Below, piece after piece: positions 1 through 8,439 of a stretch of 64,000 nucleotides of DNA (within the stretch, counting starts at the first letter, position 1; the number at the start of each line of letters is the position of its first letter). The stretch is from Reinekea thalattae (GTDB lineage Bacteria; Pseudomonadota; Gammaproteobacteria; Pseudomonadales; Natronospirillaceae). The stretch covers positions 620,001 through 684,000 of the forward strand of contig NZ_VKAD01000001.1 in NCBI RefSeq assembly GCF_008041945.1. The letters run 5' to 3'. A model generated the notes under the pieces. The model was not told the origin of the DNA. It made no database searches and worked only from the letters and a program-made list of their open reading frames with translations. Position numbers and translations under genes: made by a program.

Positions 1-1
1 C

Positions 2-1882
2 AAAGATGCTTACAACTATGCGTTAGACTTCGTACAGAAAGTCATGCCGAGTTATCAGAACAAGATTAAACTCTATGAAGATACGGTACCGCTTTTTAAC
101 CGCTATCAAATTGAGTCTCAAATCGAAACAGCCTTCCAGCGCGAAGTGAAACTACCGAGCGGCGGCTCGATTGTGATTGATCCGACAGAAGCTCTAGTTT
201 CTATCGACATCAACTCAAGTCGTGCGACCAAAGGTGTGGATATCGAAGAAACCGCATTCAATACCAATATGGAAGCGGCAGAAGAAATTGCACGTCAACT
301 ACGCTTACGTGATATGGGCGGCCTGATCGTTATCGACTTTATCGATATGAATCAAGCCAAGCACCAACGCGAAATTGAAGCAAAAATTAAAGAAGCGACT
401 AATACCGACCGAGCTCGCGTTCAAATTGGCCGACTCTCTCGTTTTGGCTTACTTGAAATGTCACGTCAACGTTTACGCCCTTCTTTAGGCGAAACCAGTG
501 GTATTGTCTGCCCTCGCTGTAGTGGCCACGGCACCATTCGTGATGTGAAATCGTTGTCACTTTCTATTCTGCGCCTAATCGAAGAAGAAGCGTTAAAAGA
601 GCGTACTGCGCAAATTCGCACCATCGTGCCAATGACCGTAGCAACCTTCTTGTTGAATGAAAAACGCGATCAAATTTCGGACATCGAAAAACGCCTAAAC
701 GTACACGTACTCGTGGTACCGAACCCAGAAATGGAAACGCCACATTATGACGTACAACGTTTACGTGACGACGATGAATCGGTTATCGAAGGCCAGCCAA
801 GCTACGCCATTAAATTTGAATCTGAACCATCTGAAACAGAAGCGGTTCTAGAAAACACAGCGAAGCCTCAAGAAGCCGCAATCTCAATGCTTCAAGCTCC
901 TCGTGCGCCCGTTCCAGAAGCTGCGCCGAGCAAGCCGCAAAAGGCTAAAGCTAAAAAACCGGTGACTCGCAAAAAGAAAAAAGCCAGCCTAGCTAGCAAA
1001 TTAGCTTCTTGGTTTGGTGGTTTGTTTAAGCAGGAAAAGAAAACCAAGCGAGTGACGAAACCTAAGCACAAGTCTGGTAAAGTACCTGCGAACAAAAACA
1101 ATCGCAATAGAAATGACCGTAATGATCGCTCATCTAGCAATTCACGTCGTAACTCGCAGTCTCGTACTCAATCGAACGAGAACAAACAGCCACGTCGTAA
1201 AAACAATGCTAACCACGAGCAAAAAAAATCGACTGACGATAAGTCAACCGAGGTAGAAAACAATACCAATAGCCCAAAAACAACTAAGCGCCGTCCGAGT
1301 CGAAACGCTCAAACAGGTCGTGTGTCGGTTGATGAAATTGGCTCTAACAGAAAAGGTCGCGGCGAGAGTAAAAACTCAGCTAAGCGAGTAAAGCCTGTTA
1401 AGCCAACTGAGATTGTCTCGGAAATCGATTTTGATCTTGTTGGTAAAAAGCCTGAATCAGCTGAGCCAGTATTGGATGCAAACGCTGCGGAGCAAACGAC
1501 AAATCCAGTCAATGCTATGCCTGATGTTGAAGTTAGCACTGAGCAGCTCAATCAGCCTACTCAACAAGAGTCAGCAACTGAGGCGAACACAGATACTGCA
1601 GCTGTCGACAAAAGCCAGAACCAACCGGCAAACAGTCAACCGGCAGAAAGCAGTCAGCCGGAAAGCTCTCAGTTTGATGTTTCGCCAACACCGAGTGTTG
1701 AGCGCGAACCATTAGCACCAGCTGAAGCTGCAAGCCCTAAAGCGAGCGAGCAAACAGAGGTTGCTGCAAACGACGAAAACCAGGCGTCGGATGATGATAA
1801 AAAGCCGACCCGCGCACCGAACGACCCAAGAGAAGTTCGTCGCCGTCAATTAGAAGCTGAACGCGCATCTTCTGAAGACTAA
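2..1882 (+). CDS. rne: Ribonuclease E, 3' part (5' end outside window)
   Basis: The reading frame is open from base 2, so this is a partial gene; the methionine at 44 is internal. RNase E is the endonuclease that starts mRNA decay and processes rRNA and tRNA, and it scaffolds the degradosome at the inner membrane. Counting from the codon at 44, the DNase I-like subdomain carries the two catalytic aspartates (D55 in VSIDIN, D98 in IVIDFID), followed by the zinc-link CPRC (C156, C159). After about residue 260 the protein becomes a low-complexity basic/acidic scaffold. A segment near 310-325 ([14 protein letters not shown]) looks like the membrane-binding amphipathic helix, and the tail ends in an Arg-rich [10 protein letters not shown] motif. 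The helix and tail assignments are inferences; the family assignment is secure. Confidence 0.97.
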   Translation, partial: KDAYNYALDFVQKVMPSYQNKIKLYEDTVPLFNRYQIESQIETAFQREVKLPSGGSIVIDPTEALVSIDINSSRATKGVDIEETAFNTNMEAAEEIARQLRLRDMGGLIVIDFIDMNQAKHQREIEAKIKEATNTDRARVQIGRLSRFGLLEMSRQRLRPSLGETSGIVCPRCSGHGTIRDVKSLSLSILRLIEEEALKERTAQIRTIVPMTVATFLLNEKRDQISDIEKRLNVHVLVVPNPEMETPHYDVQRLRDDDESVIEGQPSYAIKFESEPSETEAVLENTAKPQEAAISMLQAPRAPVPEAAPSKPQKAKAKKPVTRKKKKASLASKLASWFGGLFKQEKKTKRVTKPKHKSGKVPANKNNRNRNDRNDRSSSNSRRNSQSRTQSNENKQPRRKNNANHEQKKSTDDKSTEVENNTNSPKTTKRRPSRNAQTGRVSVDEIGSNRKGRGESKNSAKRVKPVKPTEIVSEIDFDLVGKKPESAEPVLDANAAEQTTNPVNAMPDVEVSTEQLNQPTQQESATEANTDTAAVDKSQNQPANSQPAESSQPESSQFDVSPTPSVEREPLAPAEAASPKASEQTEVAANDENQASDDDKKPTRAPNDPREVRRRQLEAERASSED

Positions 1883-1906
1883 AGATCGAAATAGGCTATA
1901 GCCATT

Positions 1907-1942
1907 AAAAAACCGAATAGCGACATGCTATTCGGTTTTTTT
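1907..1942 (+). terminator. Rho-independent terminator of rne
   Basis: A 14-bp stem (1907-1920 pairing with 1928-1941) closes a 7-nt loop and ends in a T-run, 24 bp after the rne stop. The A-run on the 5' side makes it potentially bidirectional. Confidence 0.9.
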
Positions 1943-2012
1943 ATATCTGCGGTTTTTTATATTTTCGGTTTATTGGCATCTGAAAATAGATAGCTCTTTT
2001 CGATCATAAAGC

Positions 2013-2097
2013 CCCTTTAAACTACAGGCTATTTCTAAACCACAGCCCCTTCTAAGCCACAGACCCTTCTAAGCCACAGAGCCCTTTTAAACTAAGC
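2013..2097. repeat. Five tandem 17-bp units covering the stop codon of the serine-rich gene
   Basis: Units start at 2013, 2030, 2047, 2064 and 2081. The third and fourth are identical (CCCTTCTAAGCCACAGA); the others differ by a few bases. The fifth unit contains the last codons and the TAG stop (2092-2094) of the minus-strand gene. Because 17 is not a multiple of 3, successive copies place TAG in different frames downstream of the gene. Confidence 0.85.
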
Positions 2098-2754
2098 ATC
2101 AAAATTACTAATCGCTAAATAACGGTCGATCTCGGCACTCGTCGAGCCAGACGATAAATTGTTGGCAATACTCAGCGTCAAGGTTAACTTATTTAACGCC
2201 TCCTGATCAGAATCGGACAGCTCTAACTCGCTGTTTGAGCTAGCATTCTTTAGTTCATCCACGACACTTTGAATATTAACTGCGCGACTTTCCGCTGTAG
2301 GACTATCAATATTATCGATCACCAGCTGCGCCTCTTCTAATATGCTGATTAATGAACTTTGAGAGTCACTGCTTTCTAGCTCAGCAACTAAGTCATCGAT
2401 AAAAGAAGAAAGCTCACTAATCGTTGAGGTGCTTTCTGTTGAAGCGCTCTCTGTCGAGGTGACACTGGCTGACAATCTGGTTGCCTCGCTGGTGGTAATA
2501 AAACCATATTCTTCTAATCGACTAATAAATTCACTCGACACTTCAAAGGCACTCGGGCCTGCCGAAAAAAACTCCTCGTTAAGTTTTTGCAATTTCTGGC
2601 TTCGGGTTGATAACTCAACTGAACTTTGCTCTGTTGAGCTCTCTTGGTCATTAACATCAGTGCTAATCTCATCGATCTCGCTAGAGGCAATGGTTGAATC
2701 GGTTTGATTAGCGATAAAGCCAGTGTTGATTAAGCTAGATGCAATCTCTGTCAT
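2092..2754 (-). CDS. Acidic serine-rich protein of unknown function
   Basis: I do not recognise this 220-residue protein. About 22% of residues are serine (48 by hand count), with only four lysines and five arginines against many Asp/Glu. It has no cysteine, histidine or tryptophan, no signal peptide and no membrane segment. Residues 80-95 (EFISRLEEYGFITTSEATRL) and the C-terminal third look helical; the regions between are Ser/Thr/Glu low complexity. The start is supported by AAGGA about 6 nt upstream. It sits alone between rne and the metallo-beta-lactamase-like gene, at a point where the related Pseudomonas gene order, as I recall it, goes directly from rne to murB, so it is probably an accessory insertion. 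Its 3' end lies in a tandem repeat. Confidence 0.7.
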   Translation of the reverse strand: MTEIASSLINTGFIANQTDSTIASSEIDEISTDVNDQESSTEQSSVELSTRSQKLQKLNEEFFSAGPSAFEVSSEFISRLEEYGFITTSEATRLSASVTSTESASTESTSTISELSSFIDDLVAELESSDSQSSLISILEEAQLVIDNIDSPTAESRAVNIQSVVDELKNASSNSELELSDSDQEALNKLTLTLSIANNLSSGSTSAEIDRYLAISNFDA

Positions 2755-2942
2755 TGGGTGTCCTTATTTTTAGATGCATAGCTTGCAATAGCAACGATCG
2801 TGCCTAACGTCAGCAGGGCTAAGCCTCAGTGTTTATAAGGGGTTTCAGAGGGTAGGAAATGAAATAATTGCCGTTATCGGCATAAGGTTGCCGCATGACA
2901 ATGTTTAACTGAGCGGCAATTGACTGACAATGAATATGAGGA

Positions 2943-2977
2943 TCTAGATGACTGATCAATTAGATCAGTCATCTAGA
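2943..2977 (-). other. Perfect 15-bp inverted repeat just after the 2986-3999 gene
   Basis: Positions 2943-2957 are perfectly complementary to 2963-2977 with a 5-nt AT loop. It begins 8 bases past the minus-strand stop. Neither side has a T-run, so it is not a classical intrinsic terminator; it may be a 3' mRNA-stabilising hairpin, a Rho-assisted end, or a mobile palindromic element. A second, weaker inverted repeat (TTGCCGC at 2888, GCGGCAA at 2913) lies in the same 231-bp gap. Confidence 0.8.
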
Positions 2978-2985
2978 CTTAAACA

Positions 2986-3999
2986 TTACTGAGACATGCT
3001 GGTGGTACGGATGGTATAGCCGTCTTGGTTTGATATAACAGCAATATGCCCTTCGATACCATTAACATAAGCATTAATAGACCGCTCATTGAGTACTGAT
3101 TGAAGCGCTTTCAATTTTTTCCAATACTTGACTGACGAGGCCGCCAAATAGTCTTTTGCAACAACATTATCTAAAAATGCATCCGGTACAAACGACTTAT
3201 CTGAACTTAAAGGAATAGTCGCTACATCAACATCGTAGGCTTGGCTTAAAAAATAATGCTCCAATGCAGTATTGTTATCACCCGTAATTAAAAATCTATT
3301 TCCATAATCACTCAGCATGGCGACAAAGGGTGGCACACTCGGTTCTTTACTCTGATCATCGGACAAGGCCGGTAACGATGCATGTGAATACAGCACCTCG
3401 ATAAATGTATCGTCGTCTATATCATACCTTTCGTTTGGCATCATAATATCAATAGTAAGGTTCTTGTACGCGGCAATATCCCTAAGAACCTCTAATGGCT
3501 CCTGCTTATTACCACCAGATCGATCTTGAGTATCATTTATATTACTTGGCATATTTAATTTAATTGAACCAATCGAAATGTCATCCGACAGTAATAGTTC
3601 TCGTAAACCACCGTAACTCTCCGGTGAAAAACTCATTAAGTAAATTGTAGAAAGATAACTCACTTTATTTTCTTCAAGATATCGAGCTAAGCTATGTTCT
3701 TTTTTATTTTGATAACTTCCGGTATCAATCAAAATAGATTCTGTATTTTTAGTAATGAGGTGCGCATCAGAATATTGACCGCCGGATAAATTGACCGACA
3801 CCCAATGCAAATTACCATCATTGAATGCATTATCATAATTACCGGCATTAAAAATAAAATTTTCATCTCCGAATTTTTGAGCTTCAAATGGGAGCACCCG
3901 CGTCTGGCGTTCAAATCGAATAACACCAGAAAAACAAATTGCAACCAATAACAAAAGTGCAGCAATTAAAGAAAATATAACTTTAATTTTCATGTTCAT
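2986..3999 (-). CDS. Membrane-anchored metallo-beta-lactamase-fold protein lacking metal ligands (ComEC-MBL-like)
   Basis: The 337-residue protein has one N-terminal membrane segment (about 7-26) and no further hydrophobic helix, so the rest should be periplasmic. The body follows the order of the ComEC/Rec2-type hydrolase domain: a strand ending in ILIDTGSY (89-96), a motif position reading MSFSPESYGGL (122-132) where the family has HxDxDH, then RFLITGDNN (235-243), then PLSSDKS (263-269) where the family has GHHGS. The stretch from LITGD to QAY resembles IITGD...FLLQAY in the comEC gene of this same window. All ligand histidines are gone, so it is unlikely to be a hydrolase. GGAGAAG lies before the first ATG. 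Fold assignment is inference from motifs; function unknown. Confidence 0.7.
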   Translation of the reverse strand: MNMKIKVIFSLIAALLLLVAICFSGVIRFERQTRVLPFEAQKFGDENFIFNAGNYDNAFNDGNLHWVSVNLSGGQYSDAHLITKNTESILIDTGSYQNKKEHSLARYLEENKVSYLSTIYLMSFSPESYGGLRELLLSDDISIGSIKLNMPSNINDTQDRSGGNKQEPLEVLRDIAAYKNLTIDIMMPNERYDIDDDTFIEVLYSHASLPALSDDQSKEPSVPPFVAMLSDYGNRFLITGDNNTALEHYFLSQAYDVDVATIPLSSDKSFVPDAFLDNVVAKDYLAASSVKYWKKLKALQSVLNERSINAYVNGIEGHIAVISNQDGYTIRTTSMSQ

Positions 4000-4033
4000 T
4001 TACTTCTCCAAAACAAACATCGATTAAATCGAA

Positions 4034-5041
4034 CTACCAGCAACGAGGCTCTATTTCTAGCTCGACCGAAAACAACTGCTGCACCTTTGCTTGTACTAAT
4101 TCCGCCCAAGATAAAACGGCTTTTCCACTCGCCTTATTCGGGTTAATTAAAACAAGTGCCTGCTTTTCATAACAGCCGACACCCTCATCGCCAACACAGC
4201 CTTTTAGACCAGCCTGATCAATCAACCAACCAGCGGCAAGCTTCACCCCTTGATCTGTTTTAAAGCTGACTAAATTTGGCCATTGAACACTTAACTGTTC
4301 AAATGTTTCTTGAGGCACCACTGGGTTTTTAAAAAAACTGCCAGCATTGGGCAACACCGTAGGATCGGGCAATTTTTCTTGTCGAGTTTTAACAATGAAA
4401 TCGAATACAGCTTTTGCACTCAGTTTATTGGAGTCGGCCAAGGCGCTCAGTGCACCATAAGAAATAACGGGATTAAACTCTTTACTTAATTGAAAGCAGA
4501 CGGAGGTGATGATGTATTTATTTTCTTGCTGTTTAAATAGACTTTCTCGATAACCAAACTGACATTCTGGCTGAGAAATTTTTTGCGTTTGCTGAGCAAC
4601 AAGATCGTAGGCGGTCACTTCAACAATAGTATCACCGGCCTCTACGCCATAAGCCCCAATATTTTGTACCGGTGCTGCACCGACTGTACCGGGAATAAGT
4701 GCTAAATTCTCTAAACCATAATAGCCATGTTCAACACACCAAGAGACAAAGTCGTGCCAGTTTTCACCGGCACCTACGCGAACTCTAACAGACGCGTTAT
4801 CCTCTGAGATAATGTCGATACCTTTAATTTCATTTTTTAATACCAGCGCATCAATAGACTCACTTAAAACCAGATTACTGCCCTCTCCCAAGGTTTTAAC
4901 AGACAGTTGCATCTGTTGTGCAAGCGCCGCAACCTCTGCTACATCATTTGCCTCTTGTAAGCGATAAAAGTAAGACGCTGAAGATTGCACGGCCATGGTA
5001 TTAAGGCGCTGCAATTCAATATTTTGCTGAAAAGAAATCAC
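4034..5041 (-). CDS. murB: UDP-N-acetylenolpyruvoylglucosamine reductase MurB
   Basis: MurB is the cytoplasmic FAD/NADPH enzyme that reduces UDP-GlcNAc-enolpyruvate to UDP-MurNAc in peptidoglycan synthesis. The 335-residue length matches type I (E. coli-like) MurB. Visible signatures are the FAD-binding LGEGSNLVL (about 51-59), the central GLENLALIPGTVGAAPVQNIGAYG block (split here only by description), YRESLFK with the catalytic-region Tyr/Arg, and PNAGSFFKNPV containing the serine that protonates the intermediate. Translation starts at GTG (5039-5041), sharing four bases (GTGA) with the stop of the upstream phosphatase gene, so translation is probably coupled. Last gene of the minus-strand envelope block. 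Confidence 0.97.
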   Translation of the reverse strand: MISFQQNIELQRLNTMAVQSSASYFYRLQEANDVAEVAALAQQMQLSVKTLGEGSNLVLSESIDALVLKNEIKGIDIISEDNASVRVRVGAGENWHDFVSWCVEHGYYGLENLALIPGTVGAAPVQNIGAYGVEAGDTIVEVTAYDLVAQQTQKISQPECQFGYRESLFKQQENKYIITSVCFQLSKEFNPVISYGALSALADSNKLSAKAVFDFIVKTRQEKLPDPTVLPNAGSFFKNPVVPQETFEQLSVQWPNLVSFKTDQGVKLAAGWLIDQAGLKGCVGDEGVGCYEKQALVLINPNKASGKAVLSWAELVQAKVQQLFSVELEIEPRCW

Positions 5042-5505
5042 CGACTTGCATCCTGTTTGTAATGTTCGATGATACCAAGCGCGATACTTTCACATTGCTG
5101 AATAACATCATAAAAACCCTGTGCATCACCATAATATGGATCCGCAACATTGATAAAGGATTGCTCAGAAAAACTCGACGCCATTGCAACTGTTGCCAAA
5201 CTACCCTTGGGTTGTATGTGATGGATATCACGCAGATTGGCTTCATCCATCGCTAGAATCAGATCAAATTCATTGAAGTCTTCAACGTTGAGTTGCCGTG
5301 CAGATAATGACGACAGCGCATAACCCTTAGCCTTGCCTGCAGCAATAGCACGCTCATCAGGAGGATTACCTATGTGATAGCCTGCAGTGCCAGCAGAATC
5401 AACCTCGACACTATGAATCGATTGCTGCTCTAGTTTCTGTCTCAATACCGCCTCAGCGGTCGGTGACCGGCAAATATTACCTAAGCAGACGAATAACACC
5501 TTCAT
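5038..5505 (-). CDS. Low-molecular-weight protein-tyrosine phosphatase
   Basis: A 155-residue cytoplasmic phosphatase. The P-loop CLGNICRS starts at C7 with R13 as the phosphate-binding arginine, and the general-acid aspartate lies in the DPYYGD motif near residue 120. This is the family of Wzb/Etp/PtpA; in envelope-synthesis neighbourhoods like this one the enzyme often lacks a known partner kinase, and none is visible here. Its ATG overlaps the kdsB stop by one base (TGATG), and its own stop overlaps murB, so kdsB, ptp and murB form one transcription unit. Substrate cannot be inferred. Confidence 0.93.
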   Translation of the reverse strand: MKVLFVCLGNICRSPTAEAVLRQKLEQQSIHSVEVDSAGTAGYHIGNPPDERAIAAGKAKGYALSSLSARQLNVEDFNEFDLILAMDEANLRDIHHIQPKGSLATVAMASSFSEQSFINVADPYYGDAQGFYDVIQQCESIALGIIEHYKQDASR

Positions 5506-6248
5506 CAGCTTTGCTCCTCAAATAGAGCTCTGACTGTCGCTAAATCTTCTGGCGTATCAACCCCGACAGGAATAGGACGCTGGGCTTTATCGGCATTAAT
5601 AAAATGTCCGTTCTCCATAAACCGTAGCTGCTCTAATTTTTCCAGCGCTTCTAACTGGCCTTCAGCATAGTTAGTAAATTGATCAAGGGCTTTTTTACGG
5701 TAAGCATAAACACCGACATGGCGCTTAAGACTGTCTGTTTGCTGTCGCGTATTATCGCGATCAAAAGGAATACTGGCGCGACTAAAATACAGCACACGAT
5801 TATCTTGGCCCTGAACCAATTTAACGATATTTGGATTGTCCGCCTCCTCAACAGAGACTTCTTCGTAGAGTGTCGCAACCGAGGCATCAGGAGATTGTTC
5901 TAATAAAGAGGCAACCTGCTGCAAATTTTCGGATGGCATAAGAGGCTCATCGCCCTGTAGATTGATCACAATGTCATCGTCGAGCAAGCCGAGTTTACTG
6001 GCAGCCTCTTGCAATCGATCGGTACCACTTAAGTGATCGGCCTGAGTCATAACAACGCGATAACCCGCCGCTTCGACAGCCTGGGTAATTCGCTCATCAT
6101 CTGTCGCGACCACCACCTCTGTAAACTGGCTGGCATCCACCGCTTCACAAACACGCACCACCATGGGTTTGCCGGCAATATCTTGCAGCGGCTTACCAGG
6201 TAATCGTGTCGAATTATAGCGTGCTGGAATGATGACTACTTTTTTCAT
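5505..6248 (-). CDS. kdsB: CMP-Kdo synthetase KdsB
   Basis: 3-deoxy-manno-octulosonate cytidylyltransferase activates Kdo with CTP for transfer to lipid A. The protein begins MKKVVIIPARYNSTRLPGKPL, the nucleotidyltransferase signature; VVATDDERI, INLQGDEPLM and KRHVGVYAYRK follow in the family order. A TTG five codons upstream (6263) also opens the frame, but the ATG at 6248 fits the family N-terminus, giving 247 residues. The start lies 35 bp inside the 3' end of lpxK. In Pseudomonas a short Trm112/YcaR-type gene separates lpxK from kdsB, as I recall; it is absent here. Works with kdsA and kdsC further along the window. Confidence 0.96.
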   Translation of the reverse strand: MKKVVIIPARYNSTRLPGKPLQDIAGKPMVVRVCEAVDASQFTEVVVATDDERITQAVEAAGYRVVMTQADHLSGTDRLQEAASKLGLLDDDIVINLQGDEPLMPSENLQQVASLLEQSPDASVATLYEEVSVEEADNPNIVKLVQGQDNRVLYFSRASIPFDRDNTRQQTDSLKRHVGVYAYRKKALDQFTNYAEGQLEALEKLEQLRFMENGHFINADKAQRPIPVGVDTPEDLATVRALFEEQS

Positions 6249-7212
6249 GAATAAGCGCCTCAATTTTGCTTAAAATATTTACTTTAAATGCTTCAGGCAA
6301 CTCAAAATCGAGCTTTAAAACATAAAGATTAGGATAGTTTTCGAGGTTAATTTTGACTGCGTCTTTTTCGGTAATAACCAACGGAAGTTTTGAATCGCTG
6401 AGAATAGACTCGGGTATAAAGTCATGATCATTAAAACGATGACGTTCTGCAATTTGAAACCCGAGTGCTTCAACGCTAGCAACAAAAGAGTCAAAGTTAC
6501 CTATCGCTGAAGCCAGATTAATCGTTTTTTCTGTCAGACTTTTACCTTCAGCGTTTGTTGGCGGCGTAAAGGTTAAGTTAGCGGCATAACTTAGCTGCAA
6601 TGCCTCAGGCAGGATTAATTCTCTACTTGGCTGACCTTTGGTGACAATAAAATCAACGCTTGCTAGTCGCGCCATAGATTCACGCAGCGGCCCTGCTGGC
6701 AGTAATTTTTGATTACCAAACAGTCGCTTAGCATCGACCATTAAAAGCTCTAAATCTCGATGCATGCCATAGTGTTGCATACCATCATCACTAATAACGA
6801 CATCAACTTCATGCTGCTGTAATAGATAACGCACGGCACAATCGCGATCTGGGTCGACAACCACCTGACAACCGGTTCTTAGTTGGATCAGCTTGGGTTC
6901 ATCGCCCACCTGAGCAACCGATGACTGCGCCGTTAAAGATACAGGGTAATTCACTTTCTGTGTTGCACCATAGCCACGACTGACCACGCCAACTCGAATG
7001 CCCTGCTGTTGCAATGCGGTCACCAACCAAATAATCATCGGTGTTTTTCCGGTACCACCAACCGTTAAATTGCCAACCACAACGACGGGGGCTTGATAGG
7101 CCGTTTGGTTACGCTGACGACGGCGTTTATCAGTCAGACGACGCACCAGAGCTGACAATGGCGATAAACAAAAAGCCTGCCATCCAATGTTCGTTTGATA
7201 CCAAAATTTCAT
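6214..7212 (-). CDS. lpxK: Tetraacyldisaccharide 4'-kinase LpxK
   Basis: LpxK phosphorylates the 4' position of the lipid A disaccharide at the inner membrane. The N-terminal region is hydrophobic and membrane-associated, followed by VVVVGNLTVGGTGKTPM (Walker A, about 49-65), GVVSRGYG, QVGDEPKLI and the ISDDGMQHY motif, all typical of the family. The ORF can open at a GTG at 7215, but the ATG at 7212 gives the usual MKFWYQ start and 332 residues. Gene order exbB-exbD-lpxK-kdsB matches many gammaproteobacteria. About 120 bp separate it from exbD, with no gene between. Confidence 0.96.
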   Translation of the reverse strand: MKFWYQTNIGWQAFCLSPLSALVRRLTDKRRRQRNQTAYQAPVVVVGNLTVGGTGKTPMIIWLVTALQQQGIRVGVVSRGYGATQKVNYPVSLTAQSSVAQVGDEPKLIQLRTGCQVVVDPDRDCAVRYLLQQHEVDVVISDDGMQHYGMHRDLELLMVDAKRLFGNQKLLPAGPLRESMARLASVDFIVTKGQPSRELILPEALQLSYAANLTFTPPTNAEGKSLTEKTINLASAIGNFDSFVASVEALGFQIAERHRFNDHDFIPESILSDSKLPLVITEKDAVKINLENYPNLYVLKLDFELPEAFKVNILSKIEALIHEKSSHHSSTL

Positions 7213-7336
7213 CACAGACCTGCGTCGTAATTTAAGGAATTATGATTCTTCATGAGTTTGGCAAATCTTGACGAATAAGGCATAACTCGACTAGCCGAAC
7301 CCGATGAGTCTTCAATTGCTATTTGCATCTTTAGTT

Positions 7337-7762
7337 TCAGTTAGCGTCTTCGGTTTCACTTTGAGTGGTAATACTGACTTTAACAAAACCTAATTGAGCG
7401 GCGGCATCAAGTGCAGTAACAAACGCCTGATGAGGCGCCTGTGCGTCACCTGTTAAAACAATGGGCAGATCCGTCTGGTTTGCCGACAATTCAACTAACG
7501 CCGCCTTCAACGAGGCAAGATCGGATCGAATCAATACTTCTCCGTTAAGCGCATAGCTGCCTTGGCGATCAATCACAATTTCGATGGGTAATTGCTGCTC
7601 TGCCTGAATTTCACTCTGACTTTGCGGCAAGTCGATCTTTAACTGTGTTTGCCGAGTAAAGGTCGTGGTCACCATAAAAAAGATTAACAATAAAAAAACC
7701 ACGTCAATCAATGGCGTCAGATTAACGTTAACCTCTTCTAAGCGTTTACGGCGAGATCTCAT
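7337..7762 (-). CDS. exbD: Biopolymer transport protein ExbD/TolR family
   Basis: A 141-residue proton-channel partner of ExbB. One transmembrane helix (about 16-36) carries the channel aspartate in LTPLIDVVFLLLIFFM, preceded by the short basic cytoplasmic N-terminus; the remaining residues form the periplasmic domain. The ATG overlaps the exbB stop by four bases (ATGA). ExbB-ExbD units normally energise TonB or Tol systems, but no tonB or tol gene lies nearby. In this conserved position next to comEC, lpxK and lol genes its role is not settled. Confidence 0.93.
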   Translation of the reverse strand: MRSRRKRLEEVNVNLTPLIDVVFLLLIFFMVTTTFTRQTQLKIDLPQSQSEIQAEQQLPIEIVIDRQGSYALNGEVLIRSDLASLKAALVELSANQTDLPIVLTGDAQAPHQAFVTALDAAAQLGFVKVSITTQSETEDAN

Positions 7763-8379
7763 TTTTTCTGTGCGGCCCCATCCGAATGAATCGCATCAAC
7801 AAGCTTAATGCTGTCTTGCTCCATTAATACCGTTAGCTCATCAACTTTACGTACCAACGCGCGATGAAAAACTACCGACGGAATAGCCACAGTTAAGCCC
7901 GCTGCGGTAGTAATCAATGCCTTAGAAATACCGCCTGCAAGAATACTGGTGTTGCCGGTACCTTGAGTCATGATATCGCTAAAAACATCGACCATACCCA
8001 ACACGGTACCGAGCAAACCTAATAACGGCGAAATTGCAGCGATAGTACCCAGCGTACTGAGGAATCTCTCCATTTCATGGGCCGCATGATCGCCCGCTTC
8101 CTGAATGGCGTCTTTCATGGCATCGCGGCCATAACGAGAGGCTTGTAAACCTGCAGCAAGCACAGAGCCGAATAAGCTGCTTTGGCGTAGGTTTTTAATC
8201 TTTTCAGAGTCGAGCTGTTGATTTTTAATCCAGCGCCAAACCTGAGGCAACTGATCTTTAGGTCGCACATTGGCAACCCGCAACGTCCAATAACGCTCGA
8301 TAACAATGGCCACCGAGATAATAGAACTGATGATAATAGGCCACATAAGAATGCCGCCAGATTTGATAATTTCGTACAC
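7759..8379 (-). CDS. exbB: MotA/TolQ/ExbB proton channel protein
   Basis: The 206-residue protein has three hydrophobic segments: near 10-30, 108-130 and 150-175. The motif LSTLGTIAAISPLLGLLGTVLGMV, typical of ExbB/TolQ, forms the second. Translation starts at GTG (8377-8379) behind a strong AGGAGG Shine-Dalgarno. It is cotranscribed with exbD through a four-base overlap. Family assignment is firm; whether it serves TonB-dependent uptake or another envelope process cannot be told from sequence. Confidence 0.93.
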   Translation of the reverse strand: MYEIIKSGGILMWPIIISSIISVAIVIERYWTLRVANVRPKDQLPQVWRWIKNQQLDSEKIKNLRQSSLFGSVLAAGLQASRYGRDAMKDAIQEAGDHAAHEMERFLSTLGTIAAISPLLGLLGTVLGMVDVFSDIMTQGTGNTSILAGGISKALITTAAGLTVAIPSVVFHRALVRKVDELTVLMEQDSIKLVDAIHSDGAAQKK

Positions 8380-8439
8380 AGTCTGCCTCCTGATATCCGC
8401 TCTACTCTATCATAGCCTGAGCCTCAAAATGTATAAAAA

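Noticed and set aside
1413-1715. 100-residue frame inside the rne scaffold region, and two antisense frames there
   Set aside because: They shadow the low-complexity, A/C-rich RNase E C-terminal coding sequence; no ribosome site or family match.
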